From CAVSDF01 sp963726715 (GTDB taxonomy: Bacteria > Bacteroidota > Rhodothermia > Rhodothermales > BA12), in NCBI GenBank assembly GCA_963726715.1, contig CAVSDF010000009.1, positions 1 to 43,679 of the forward strand: a stretch of DNA of 43,679 bases, in the 5' to 3' direction. Numbering within the stretch: the first letter of the stretch is position 1; every line of letters begins with the position of its first letter. The notes under the pieces were generated by a model. That model was not told the DNA's origin. It made no database searches and saw only the letters and a list, made by a program, of their open reading frames with translations. This document shows, piece after piece, positions 20,201 to 31,688 of this stretch. Both the position numbers and the translations under genes were made by a program.

Positions 20201-23200
20201 CGCCGACACCGCCCGCGCGGGCCTCGTGGCGGCGTGGGCGCTCGACGGCTTCGACCCCACCGGCACCGCCGCCCTCGCCACCCTGCCCGGCACGTCCGCG
20301 AGCGGCAGCGCGACCGGCGCCGTGCTGAGCGGCGGCGCGCGTCTCGCGCCCGGCCGGCCCCTCCTCCTCACCACTGTCGGCGCGGGTGCGACGAGCACGT
20401 CGGATGCCACCGCCGAGCCGGGGCTGCGCTACACGTACTGCGTGAGCGCGTACGCCAACGCAGGCGCAGAAACGGTGGGCGCCTGTGACACCGGGAGCCG
20501 CGCCCGCGCCGTCGCGCCCTCGGTCATCATTGCCTCCGACGGGACGTTCGAGAACAAGGTCGCCATCGCGTGGCAGGGCGTGAGCACGCGCGCGGCAACG
20601 TACAACGTCTACCGCGACGCCGCCCTCATCGCCACCCTCCCTGCCACGCAGGCGAGCTTCGAGGACAAGACCGGCGCGCCGACGACGGTCTACACGTACT
20701 GCGTCGCCGCGTTCACGAGCGACGGCACCGAGTCGGTGCGGGTCTGCGACAGCGGCATCCGCGTGCTGCGCGCCCCGACGGTGAGCGCGAGCGACGAGGC
20801 GCAGGAAGACCGCGTGGACGTGACGTGGGTCGACAACTCGGGCGCCGAGTCCGGCTACCGCGTGCTCCGCGCCCCGGCCGTCAACAGCGCCCTCACGCTC
20901 TCGGGCAGCAGCGCCGATACACGCCTGCGCCCACGGCGACGCTCCAGAGCCTCTCGGCCTTTACCATCGAGTTCTGGATCAAGCCCGTTTCGATCGCTGC
21001 CGACCGCAAGCTGCTCGTGCGCAATACGGGCGGCAACCTCTCCAACGGCTCGTTCCTCATCGGCTTCACCGGCAACCGGCTCTACCCTGAGGTCTTCGAC
21101 GCGGGGGGCAACTCAGAACTTCTCGGCAGGCACCGTTCCCGACGGGCAGTGGAGCCACATCGCGGTGACGTACCGGGCGGGCGGCGCGCTCGTCGGCTAC
21201 GTCAACGGCGTCGAGGTCGGGCGCGATGCGAGCGTCGGCGCGTCCTTTGGATCCAGCATCACCCCGATCACCTTCGGTGGCTTCGGGGCCAACGTGGCAG
21301 GCGACATCGACGAGCTCCGCATCTGGAACGTCGAGCGCACGGCGGCGCAGATCCTGGCGAACAAGGACCGGATGGTGGCGGGCGGCACGGCAGGCCTGGC
21401 CGGGATGTGGTCGTTCGACGCGGGCGCGGGCACGCTCGCCGCTGACGGCGCGGGCGTCGCGGTCAACGGCGCGCGGCAACCCGCTCATCGTGGGGGCGGG
21501 CGCCTCGTGGACGACGCGCACGGGCACGCTCCCCGTCGCCGCGACACTCGGCGAGACGGCGGCCAACGCGACGACCTACACCGACCGCACCGGCGCGGCG
21601 GGCGTGCGCTACGTCTACGGCGTCGCCCCGCTCGACGCCATCGGCGCGGGCGTGCCGGGCGAGGATCGACGGGCGGCGCGTGATGAGGGCCCCGAGCGGC
21701 GCCTACGTGACGAGCGCGCCCAACGAGACGAACGTGACGCTCGCCTTCACCGACAACTCGGGCGCCGAGACGCAGCAGCGCGTCGTGCGAACGGGCGACG
21801 GGACGACGGAGATGTTCGAGATTCCGCGCAACACCGTCACCTTCACCGATGGCACGGTGGCCGTGGGCACGACCTACACGTACCGCGTCGCGTCGGAGAA
21901 CATCTACGGGCTCTCCACCCTCAGCGAGCCGGCGATCGGCGGCGCGATCCTGCTCCCGCCTGCCTCCGTGAGCGCCTCGGATTCCTACACGGACAAGGTG
22001 GTCGTGACGTGGGTGGACGTCTCGGCCATCGAAACCGGCTAATGCGTTACCCGCGACGGCGTGCAGACGGCAGCACCCTCGCGGCCAACACGACAACCTA
22101 CACCGACGCGCACCGTGCCGGTGGCAGGCACGACGTACACGTACGGCGTCGCGCCGCAGAAGGGCAGCGCTCAGTCGGCAGCTCGTGAGCGATCCGGGCG
22201 TGCGCGTGGGGGGAGGCCGTCGCCACACGGGCATTGTGCTCACCACACGCCTTACCTCCAACGAATGGATCCGGACGGAGACTGCTTCGGCTCAGCGTAC
22301 ACGGAGTCGACGGCGAATGGGCGGTTGTGGGGGCGTCAAACACGCCGGGGGGAATTCAACGGGTGCAGCCTACGTGTACCGGCGCGACGCGGCGTGTGGA
22401 CGCAGGTTCAGTCCCTGTATTCGCAGGCTGGTGCTCAGGTCGCCGGTTCGTTCTACGGAGACGCGGTCTCCATTTCGGGCGACTACATCTTCGTCGGCGT
22501 TCCCAACGAAAACCTGAACAGGCCCGGGACGGTCGATGTCTTCAAGCAGGAGAACGGCTACTGGAGCTGGTCGCAGAACCTGGCCAGCGGCGTGACGACC
22601 GGCACCAACCTGTTCGGCCATGCCCTCGACGCCAGCAACGGGTGGCTCATGGTCGGCGGCTACAACGAGACGACGGAATACGGGAGCGGCAAGGGGCAGG
22701 TCTGGGCCTTCAAGCTGGAAGGCGGCCAGTGGAAGCGCAAGCTGCGCCTGCACGCCGGCCCGAACTCCAGCGGCGCGGCCTACACGCAGTTTGGCTCCTC
22801 CGTCGCACTCGACGGCGACTTCCTGGCCATCGGCGCGAACGACAACAACTTTGCCGGTGCGGTCTACACCTTCACCCGGTCGGGCGAAGCTGGGGGACGT
22901 ACCAGCAGATTATCAGCCCGCCCACGGCCGGGTCGAGCTTCGGCCGCCGCATCAGCCTACAAGGCTCACGGCTGCTCGTCGGCCAGCCCAACTACAGCAA
23001 TACGCCCACCGCCGGCGCTGCGTACCTCTTCGAGCGTTCGGGGTCGACATGGACGCAGACGCAGAAGCTGACGCCCTTGGACGCAAGCGCAGGGGACACC
23101 TTCGGCGAGTCGGTCGCCCTCGGCGACACCCGGCTGCTCGTGGGCGCGTCGCCGCGCAACGCCGCCTACGTCTACCGCCGGAGCGGGGCGGCGTGGATTG

Positions 23201-26200
23201 CAGGCGACAAGCTGACGTCCTTCCTCGGCCTCGAACGTCGGGGCCGCAGTGGCACTCGACGCCGAGGCGATGCTCGTGGCGGCCCCGGCAGGGGTGACCG
23301 GCGCCTTAGGGGGCACGGTCTTCACGCGGGAGGTAAGCCCCCCGGTCTGTCGGTGACGGCGACGGATGGCACGTACGCCGCGCGCGTGCAGGTGCGCTGG
23401 GTGGCGGACAAGCTCACGCCGGAGAGCTACTACATCTACCGGGACGGCCAGAAGATCGGCGAGGCGCCTGCGGAGAGCCGCTCGTTTGACGACTTCGATG
23501 CGCCTCCGGGCGATCTTGTGACCTACTGCGTGCGGAGCTTCCGGCAGGTGTCGGGCGAGTCGGATGAGGTGTGCGAGCACGGTTGGCGCCCCGCCGACGG
23601 CGCCATCGGCGGGCGCGTGGCGACGTACAGCGCCTCGGGCTTCGGCGCGGGCGTGGCCGATGTGAAGCGTCTGCCTCGCGCCTCCGCCCAACAACGCCCT
23701 CCTTGTCGACGGGACCGGCGGCTACGCCGTCACGCCGGTCATGGACCTGAGCGGCTCGGCGATCACATCGAGTACTGGTTCAAGGGCACGTCCTTCTCGT
23801 CCGGCGTGCGGCAGGACCGCAGCGGCCTCGGCCACATCGACGCGGGGGCAGGCAGCAGCCACACCGTCTGGAATGCGAGCGGGCCGCTCAGCGTGGCCGT
23901 CGGCTCGACCGTCGCCAACGGCGCAGTGGCACCACGTGGCGATGACGTGGCAGCAGGGCACGACGAACGGGATGCGCTCGTACCTCGACGGCGTGCTCGT
24001 CGAGCAGAAGACGACGGGCAACAACCCGCTCTTCAACCTCGCGGCCCCCTTCTACGTCGGAGCCAGCAACGTTTCCAGCACCACGCCGGGCGAGTTCTCG
24101 AAGGGTCAGTTCGACGAGGTGCGCATCTGGCGCCGTGCGCGCACGCAGGCGGAGATCCAGGCGACGATGCGGACGCCGCTGACCGGCAAGGAGACCGGCC
24201 TCGCCACCTACTACACCTTCGACCAGGGCACCGGCCCCGCCGGGCTCGACCAGACGAGCGGCGGCGCCCACACCGTCCTCACCGGCGGCGCGTCGTGGAC
24301 CGACAAGTCCGCGCCCGTCGAGTCCTGCTCGATCACCAACGCCGACGGCAACTTCACGCTCGCCGGCGTCCGCTACTCGACCGGGCGCACGTTCTCGGTC
24401 GAGGCCTCGCTCGACGGGCACGTCATCCAGCCCGCCCGGCAGACGGTCACGCTCAACGCGCAGGCGCCGGTGCAGAACAGCGTCGCCTTCGTCGACGCCT
24501 CGACCTACACCGTCGCGGGCACCGTGCGCCACAACACGACGAGCCCGAAGACCGGCCTCGCCTACGGCACCTGCGGCATCGCGGGCGCCTCGATCTCGTC
24601 ACCGGGCGCGCAGAGCGTCACGAGCGACGACCAGGGCGACTTCCGCCTCGGCCTCGTTCCCGGACCGCGCACGATCTCGGTGCTGAAGTCCGGTCTCACC
24701 TTCACGCCCGAGTCCTACACGTTCAACCTGACCGCCGACATCGCGGGCCAGGCGTTCGTCGCCGCCCCGCTGCGGCGGCTGATCGTGCAGACGGAGACGG
24801 CGGGCGGCTTCGCCATCGGCACGCACTCGCTCCGCATTCAGAGCGAGGACGGCTGCTACGACCGCACGGCGACGACCGACGCGAACGGCAACTTCATCGA
24901 CGACCTGCCGCCGCTCAAGTACAACGTCACCGTCACCGCGACGGTGCTCAAGCCGAACACCGGCCTCGACCAGGTGGACGTCGACCGCTACTTCACCGGC
25001 CTCGGCGCCCAGGCCATCGACCTCACCGAGACCTCCGACACGCTCTCGATGGCCTACCGCGCGCCGCTCCGGATCGCGCTCGTCGGCCTTCCCGGCCCGA
25101 CCGGCACGGGCGCGCAGACGTGCGCCGCGCCCGCCAAGCTCGGCGTGGCGACGCTCGCGCAGGGCCTGCTCTACCCGCTCGTCTACAGCGTCACCGAAGA
25201 CTTCGGCGCCCTCGGCTCCTTCCCCGCCCGCGACGTCCGCATCCAGATCGTCGACGAGATCGCCGACGACGAGGCCACGCCGACCGACACGACGGTTGCG
25301 ACGGGCATCGTCGCCTTCCAGACCGCCGTCGGGCAGCCGAACGTGCTCTCCGGGCGCCGCGTCGATGGCGTGGACCGCAGCTACCAGAAGTCGATCCAGT
25401 TCACCGCGACCTCTGGAGCCCGCACCGCCACGCGCACCGACTGGGCCGTCGTGACGGGCACCAAGGCGCGCAACGGCTCCTTCGTCTCCTTCACGACCGA
25501 GGAGGTGCCGCTCTACGTGCTGCGCGACCCGCCGGGCGACGCCTCGTACTCGTACCTGGAGAAGGGCACCGGCTACTGCTTCACGCTGGCGGATTGGTCG
25601 ACGTCGAACAGCCTCGGCATGGTGAGCAACTTCTCGAACATGATCGGCGCGCACAACCTCTTCCTCACCGCGCCGCTCGGCATCGGCGTGGCGGTGGAGT
25701 TGCAGACGGGCATCGGCGTGCAGGGCGGCACGAACGTCAACCTGACGTGGCGCCGCTCGGGCAACACGCAGGTCTGCATGGAGGCCAAGGAGCGCTTCTC
25801 CACCTCAGCCGATCCGGAGTTCGTCGGCGCCGACGCCGACGTGTTCGTCGGCGCGGCCTTCAACATGCTCTTCGCGCAGACCGACAACATCAAGGTCAAC
25901 GGCCAGACGTGCGCCATCGAACCGACGACCGGCTACGGCATCGCGCCCGACCCGACGAAGCCGGTCAAGAACACGTACGCCTACACGACGCGCCATATCC
26001 GCGACGTGCTCATCCCGCAGATTCAGGCGCTCAAGGCCGCTGCGACCCCGACCGACACGACGCGCTACGGCACGTACATCGAGAACTGGCAGCGGCACCT
26101 CGCCTACAACGAGGCGCTCAAGACGGCGGCGGCGGCGGTTAGCGGTCCGGAGCAGCGTTCGTTCTCGGGCGGCGCCGACTTCGCGGCCTCCTTCACGAAC

Positions 26201-29200
26201 GACACGACGTACTACCACTCGTGGTCGACGCACATGTACAACGAGTCGGGCCTCGGCCTCCAGCAGGCACTCAAGATCCCGGTCCTCGAGTTCAACGCGG
26301 GCTGGCAGCTCAAATTCACCCGTGAGACGACGTTCGAGCTTCCCGGCTTCACCGGCGCCCCGCCGATGAACGGGAGCAAGTCGCTCGCCGAGCGCCGCAC
26401 GACGGGCTACGTGCTCTCCGACCGCAACAGCGGCGACTCGTACGCGGTCAACGTGCGCTCGGAGAAGGCGTCGGAGGTCAAGGTGTTCGTCCCCGACCAG
26501 ATCGACAGCGCAGCGGGCATCGGGTACGGTGCCGTCGGCGGCGTGCTGAGCGCGGTCGGTGGGGGCCTGAAGGTGGTCGGGGTCGTGGGAGGCCTCGCGT
26601 CCTACTACGCCGGACGCGGAGCGCTCAACGGATCGATCGTCGGCAGCATCATCGGCACCAGCCTCAACCTCGCCTTCGGCCTCACGCAGGGCGCCTACGA
26701 CCTCGGCGCGCTCCTCGACCCGGAGGCCGTGACGAGCGCGGCGGTGCAGACGAAGCTGCGCGTGCCCTTCGGCTCGCCGATCTTCCAGCCCGTCGCCGGA
26801 TCGTCGTCGTGCCCGTGGCAGGGTGACCCCGTCTTCGCCGCCGCCGGTGGCGCGAGCGGGCGGATGCTCCGGCGCGACCTCCCGACGCTCGCCATCGGCC
26901 GGACGAACCTCATCAACGCCGACCCATCGAAGCCCGCCGTCTTCTCGCTCTTCCTCGGCAACGCGTCCGAGAGCAACGAGACGCGCCGCTACATCCTCCG
27001 CTCCGTCAACGAGCGCAACCCCAACGGCGCCGTGATGAAGGTCAACGGCGCCCCCATCCACGAGGGCGTCGTCTTCACGCTCGCCCCCGGCAAGCAGATC
27101 GAAGCGACACTGCTCGGTCGAGCGCGGACCGACGCGCTTCCGCTACGACTCGCTCCAGGTCATCCTCTACCCCGAGTGCGCCGGACTGCCGTCGCGCATC
27201 TCGGAGAAGGAAGGCGCCGAGCAGACGTTCTCGGTGTCGTTCAAGTCCGTCTCCTCGCCGATCACGCTCTACACCAGCCCGCGATTCGACCTCGACTTCG
27301 GCGCGCTCCCCGACGCCGCCCTCGGCGACAGCCTCGCCCTCGCCGACTTCACGCTCGAAACGATCGACTACGGCGACCCGGCGACAACTGCCGACGACGT
27401 GTACCTCACCGATGTCGGCATGGAGTACCGCCCGGCCACGTCGGCGGTGTGGACGACGCGCCTTCACGGCCACGCGCGCGCAGATCATCGCCGCGAGCCC
27501 GCAATCCGCCAACGCGACGACGTACTACACGCGCTGGAAGCCCAAGACGAGCGACGTCGACGGCGCGTACGTCTTCCGCGCCTACACGCGCTCGACCGGC
27601 GGCGGCCCAAGCGGCGCGTTCTACTACGGCGAGACGATGCCGGGCCGCATCGACCGCAAGGCGCCGCTGGTGTTCGGCACGCCGCAGCCCGCCAGCGAAG
27701 TGCTCGCCCTCGGCGCCGACGTCGTCCATCACGTTCGACGAAGCCGTCGCGCCTGTCTCGGTGCGTGCCGACTCGTCGGTCGCACGCTCGCCGTCGGCCA
27801 ACCTGCGCCTCGTCTACGCCGATGGCGCCGAGTCCGGCCAGCGCATCCGCGTCCGCGCGGTCGTGAGCGGCGCATCGGTCGTGATGACGCCGGTCGCAGG
27901 CTGGGCGGGCCTCGAAGGTCGCCTGCTTCGCGCCGAGCTTCGCGTGCCGACGGGCGCCGCGCCGACCGTGGCGCCGCTCACCGACGTGATCGGCAACGCG
28001 CTCGTGGCGGCGCAGTCGTGGACGTTCACCGTGCGCCGGAGCGTGCTCGCATGGAGCGCGCCCGTCATCGCCTCGAATGTCACGCGCGGCGTCGCGCCCC
28101 GCGTGACCGTCAATCTCGCCAACGGACGCACGAGTGCCGCCGAGTTCACGCTCTCGGGCGTGCCTGCGTGGCTCACCCCGTCGGTGCGCTCGGGCACCAT
28201 CGCGCCCGGCGCCATCCAGCCCATCGCCTTCACCGGCGCCGACACGCTCTCCGGCGGCACCTACACCGCCAACGTGGTCGCCACCATCGGCGCCACGACG
28301 CTGCCGCTCGCACTCACGGTCACCGTCGATGCGACGCCCTCGTGGTCGGTCGACGCCGTCGCGCTTCCAGCACACGATGTCGGTCACGGCGCAGCTCTTC
28401 CTCCGCGGTCGCCCGTCGGTGGACGCAAACGACCGCGTCGGCCGCCTTCGTCGGCGGCGAGCTTCGCGGCGTCGCCTCGGTCGCGCCGCGCACGAGCGCC
28501 GGGCAGCCGTCGCCCGACAGCAACCGCGTCGCGCTCACGGTCTACTCGAACGCGCTATCGGGCGAGATCGTGACCTTCAAGGTCTGGGACGCCGACGCAG
28601 GTCGCGCCGGTGCTCTACAGCGCCACGAGCCGCTCGCTCGCCTTCCAGGCCGATGCCATCGAGGGCACGCCGACGCGTCCGCTCGCCATCCACGCGCCGT
28701 ACGTGCCCGGCGCAGGCACGGTCGCCCTCAACGCCGGATGGACGTGGGTCTCGTTCCCGCGCGTGCCGGCCTCCGGTACGGTGACGGGCATGCTCAGTCC
28801 CTTCTTCGGTGCCTCCCCGGTATCCGGCGACGTGGTCAAGAGCCAGCGCTCGTTCTCGGTCTTCACCGGCAGCGGCGCCTCGGGCGCGTGGGTCGGGTCC
28901 GCTCGCCGACACGCTCGCCGATCCGCGGCAGGCGTACATGGTGCGCCTCTCGTCCTCGCAGGACATCACCCTCGAGCTTCGGCGGCGCCGTCGCCGACAC
29001 GACGCGCCCGGTCGCGCTGCTCGGCAGGCTGGACGTGGCTCGGCTTCCCGCGCTCGCGTGCGCAGAGCCTCGACCACGCCTTCGCACCGGCGCAGTTCAG
29101 CGTGGCGCCGGTCGCCGGTGATCTGGTGAAGAGCCAGACGGCGTTCGCGCAGTACGTGCCCGGCATCGGGCTGGGTGGGCTCGCTCACCTCGCTCGAACC

Positions 29201-29999
29201 CGGACGCGGCTACATGATGCGCCGCGCGACGCCGTCCACGCTCACCTACCCGGCGGCGCCGCCTGTCGCCTCCGCGGTCTCGAGCCGACGGCATCACGGC
29301 GTCGGAGTCGCCGCTCGACGCGGCCGTGCTTGCCTCTGAGGCCGATGCGCAGTCGGCGGCGGCAGGCGGTGGCGGCGGGGTGGGTGGTGAACCCGTCGCG
29401 CTACGCCTTCACGATGACGGCGATCGCGTCGGTCGAGGGCGGCGAGGCGGGTATGCTCGTCGGCGCCTTCGTCGGGCGACAGCGCTGCCGGGGCGTCGAG
29501 CCGCTTCGCCGGTACGCGGGGATGAGCCGTCCGCTGGCGTTCCTGACGGCGTACTCGAACGCGGCGAGCGGCGAGAGCGTGAGCTTCCGCCTCTACGACC
29601 CGTCGAGCGAGCAGGTGCGCCTGCTCACGCCCGCGCAGCCGTTCGTCGGCCGAGGCGGCGCTCGGCACGCCCGGCACGCCGCTCTCGCTGCGCCCGGCAA
29701 CGGCGACGGCGACGGATGCTCTGGCGCTTCCGCTGGCCTTCGCCGTTGAGCCGATGGCACCGAACCCGTTCGCGTCTCAGGCGGTGCTTCGGTACGCGCT
29801 GCCGAGTGCGGAGCAGGTGCGCATCGAGGTGGTCGACGTGATGGGACGGCGCGTGGCGGTTCTGGCCGACGCTCGTCAGGAGGCGGGCCGGTACGCGGTG
29901 ATGCTCGACGGCTCGACGCTTGCGAGCGGCGTGTACGTGGTCACGATCCGCGCGGGCGTCTACCACCAGACCGTCCGCGTCATCGCGTGCGGTGAGTGA
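17284..29999 (+). CDS. Giant T9SS-exported surface protein (LamG/FnIII-like/FG-GAP-like), frame broken many times
   Basis: One gene of about 4,240 codons, read across roughly 25 single-base frame breaks. A signal peptide (AGALAVLVPLALVASAQAQ) leads LamG modules near 17440-17990, 19040-19700, 19720-20330, 20900-21480 and 23640-24310 (LVFDGIDDYVSVP, WHHVAATYDGTTARLYVDG, FDEVRIW). Between them are fibronectin-like units starting ASDG and ending YCV...CDSG. An FG-GAP/integrin-like propeller lies at 22240-23330. A 3.2-kb unbroken part (23925-27118) has a carboxypeptidase-regulatory-like fold (AGTVRHNTT) and a conserved-looking SSSCPW/GNASESNETRRY region interrupted by a Gly-rich hydrophobic stretch (26515-26720). 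Then come two copies of an unnamed AAFVG/RGV repeat (28335, 29380) around two GWTW..FPR/GDxVKSQ modules. The T9SS sorting domain starts MAPNPFASQAVLRYALP (29754). Clear breaks are near 17645, 19478, 20925, 21105, 21475, 22040, 22200-22400, 22890, 23238, 23672, 23925, 27118, 27468, 27725, 28365, 28598, 28900, 29175 and 29660. Probably a cell-surface adhesin. Confidence 0.75.
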
Positions 30000-30065
30000 T
30001 GCCTCGTTCTGGTCCACCCTGTCTCCCGTCTGTCTCGATGACCGCCTCTTCGCTGTTCCCTCGCC

Positions 30066-31629
30066 ATGGGCGTCCCGCCGCTGGGCGCGCGCGCCGGTGG
30101 TGTCGATGTGGCGGCACTCGTTGGGCTGGCGGGGCTGGCGATCGTCCCGGCGGCGCGCGCCCAGGTGCCGGTCGAGGCGACGGCGACGGCCCCGGCGTCG
30201 GGGTGGGCCGCGCCGGGGATCGGTGAAACGGTGACGGTGCGCGTGGCCGTCGGGACGGCCGCGGCGCCGTCGGCGGTGCGCTTCATCGGCTTCAAGCTCT
30301 TCTACGACCCCGCCGCCTATACCTTTGTCAGCCGCGCCGCCGGACCGCTCCTCACCGGCGTCGACGTCGACGACAGCGACGGCGCCTCCGACGGGCTGCT
30401 CCTGCTGCGCCACGACGAAAACGTCTACGGCAGCGGCCGCAACGCCGTCTCGTTCTCGATCGCGCTCTTCGACGGCGCCCCGCTGATCTCTGCCGATGGC
30501 CGCGTGGCTGTCGATGTCGTCCTGCGCGTGCGCGCCGCCGTCGCGGCCGAGCGCTTCACCGTCATCCCCGGCGAGGCCGAACTCCGGGGCGCCGCCGGGG
30601 CGCTCGTCGCGTCGACGGCGTCCGTCGTGCGCGCCGAGGCGGTGACGGGGGGCGCAGGGGTCGAATCCGCCTGCGGTGGTGTTTCCCGAGGCGGGCGGCC
30701 TGACGGTCGATTTCGCATCGCTCAGCGCCCCGGCGGTGCTGCGCGTGCAGCGCTCGGAGGCGGTGCCGGGGGGCACGGCGCTCGACGCGGGCTTCGTGCC
30801 CGCTGGCGCGGGCTCGTGGACGCTCTCGCTCTCGGCGCCCGCCACGTTCTCCACCGACGTCTGCATCCCCTACAGCTTCGTCGATCCGCCCGGCACGCTG
30901 CCCACGTCGGTGCGCATCCAGAAGCGCACGTCCGCCGCGTCGCCGTGGACGCTCCTGCCGACGCGCATCCTCCCGAGCACCGCGGCGCCCGCTCAGGTCT
31001 GCGCGACGGTGACCGGTTTCAGCGAGTTCATTCTCACCGCGCAGGCCGACGGGCTGCCGGTGGAACTGACGGGCTTCGAGGCGCTCCGCGATGGCGTCGG
31101 CTCGGTGCTGCTGCGCTGGCAGACGTCGAGCGAAAGCGGCAACGCGGGCTTCGGTGTCGAACGTCAGGACGACACGGGCGATGGCGCGTGGCGCGAGGTC
31201 GCCTTCGTCGCCGGGCGCGGGACGACGGCGGAGGCGCACGCCTACGCCTACCGCGTCGCCGCGCTCGCGCCGGGAACGCACCGCTTCCGCCTCCGGCAGG
31301 TAGACCTCGACGGCACCGCCCGCCTCTCCGCCACCGTCGAGGCGGCCATCGAGGCGCCGGACGCGCTCTGGCTCGCACCGCCCGCGCCCAACCCCGCCGC
31401 GACGACCACCGCCGTCCGCTACGCCCTCACCACCGCCGCGGACGATGTGCGCCTCGTTGCCTACGACCTCACCGGCCGCCTTGTCGCCGTCTTGGCCGAC
31501 GGGCCCGCAGGCGGCAGGGTGCGCACGAGGCGCGCCTCGACGTGTCCGCCCTCCCGCCGGGTCTCTACTTCGTGCACCTGACCACCGCGAGCGCGTCGCG
31601 GACGGGCGACGCTCACCGTTCGCCGCTGA
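30066..31629 (+). CDS. T9SS-exported protein with cohesin-like domain
   Basis: About 520 residues. A signal peptide (VAALVGLAGLAIVPAARAQ) is followed by a cohesin-like beta-sandwich at 30180-30650 (GETVTVRVAVGTAAAPSAVR, FIGFKLFYDPAAYTFVS). A middle beta domain (30680-31050) contains CIPYSFVDPPGTLP. Next comes a segment frequent before T9SS tails (VELTGFEALRDGVGSVLLRW, FGVERQDD, YAYRVAAL, RLRQVDLDG). The type A sorting domain starts PPAPNPAATTTAVRYALT and ends at TGA 31627. Frame breaks lie near 30665, 31518 and 31604. The true start may be ATG 30038 with another break; 30066 is the nearest ATG in the signal-peptide frame. It lies 66 bases after the giant gene and 59 before the next, so it is probably co-transcribed. 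Cohesin domains bind dockerins, and a dockerin is encoded in the next gene. Confidence 0.7.
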
Positions 31630-31688
31630 ACTTCCTCCGCCGATGCTGCACCGCCCGTCTCCTTCCATCCCACCGTTCTGCCGGAAGG

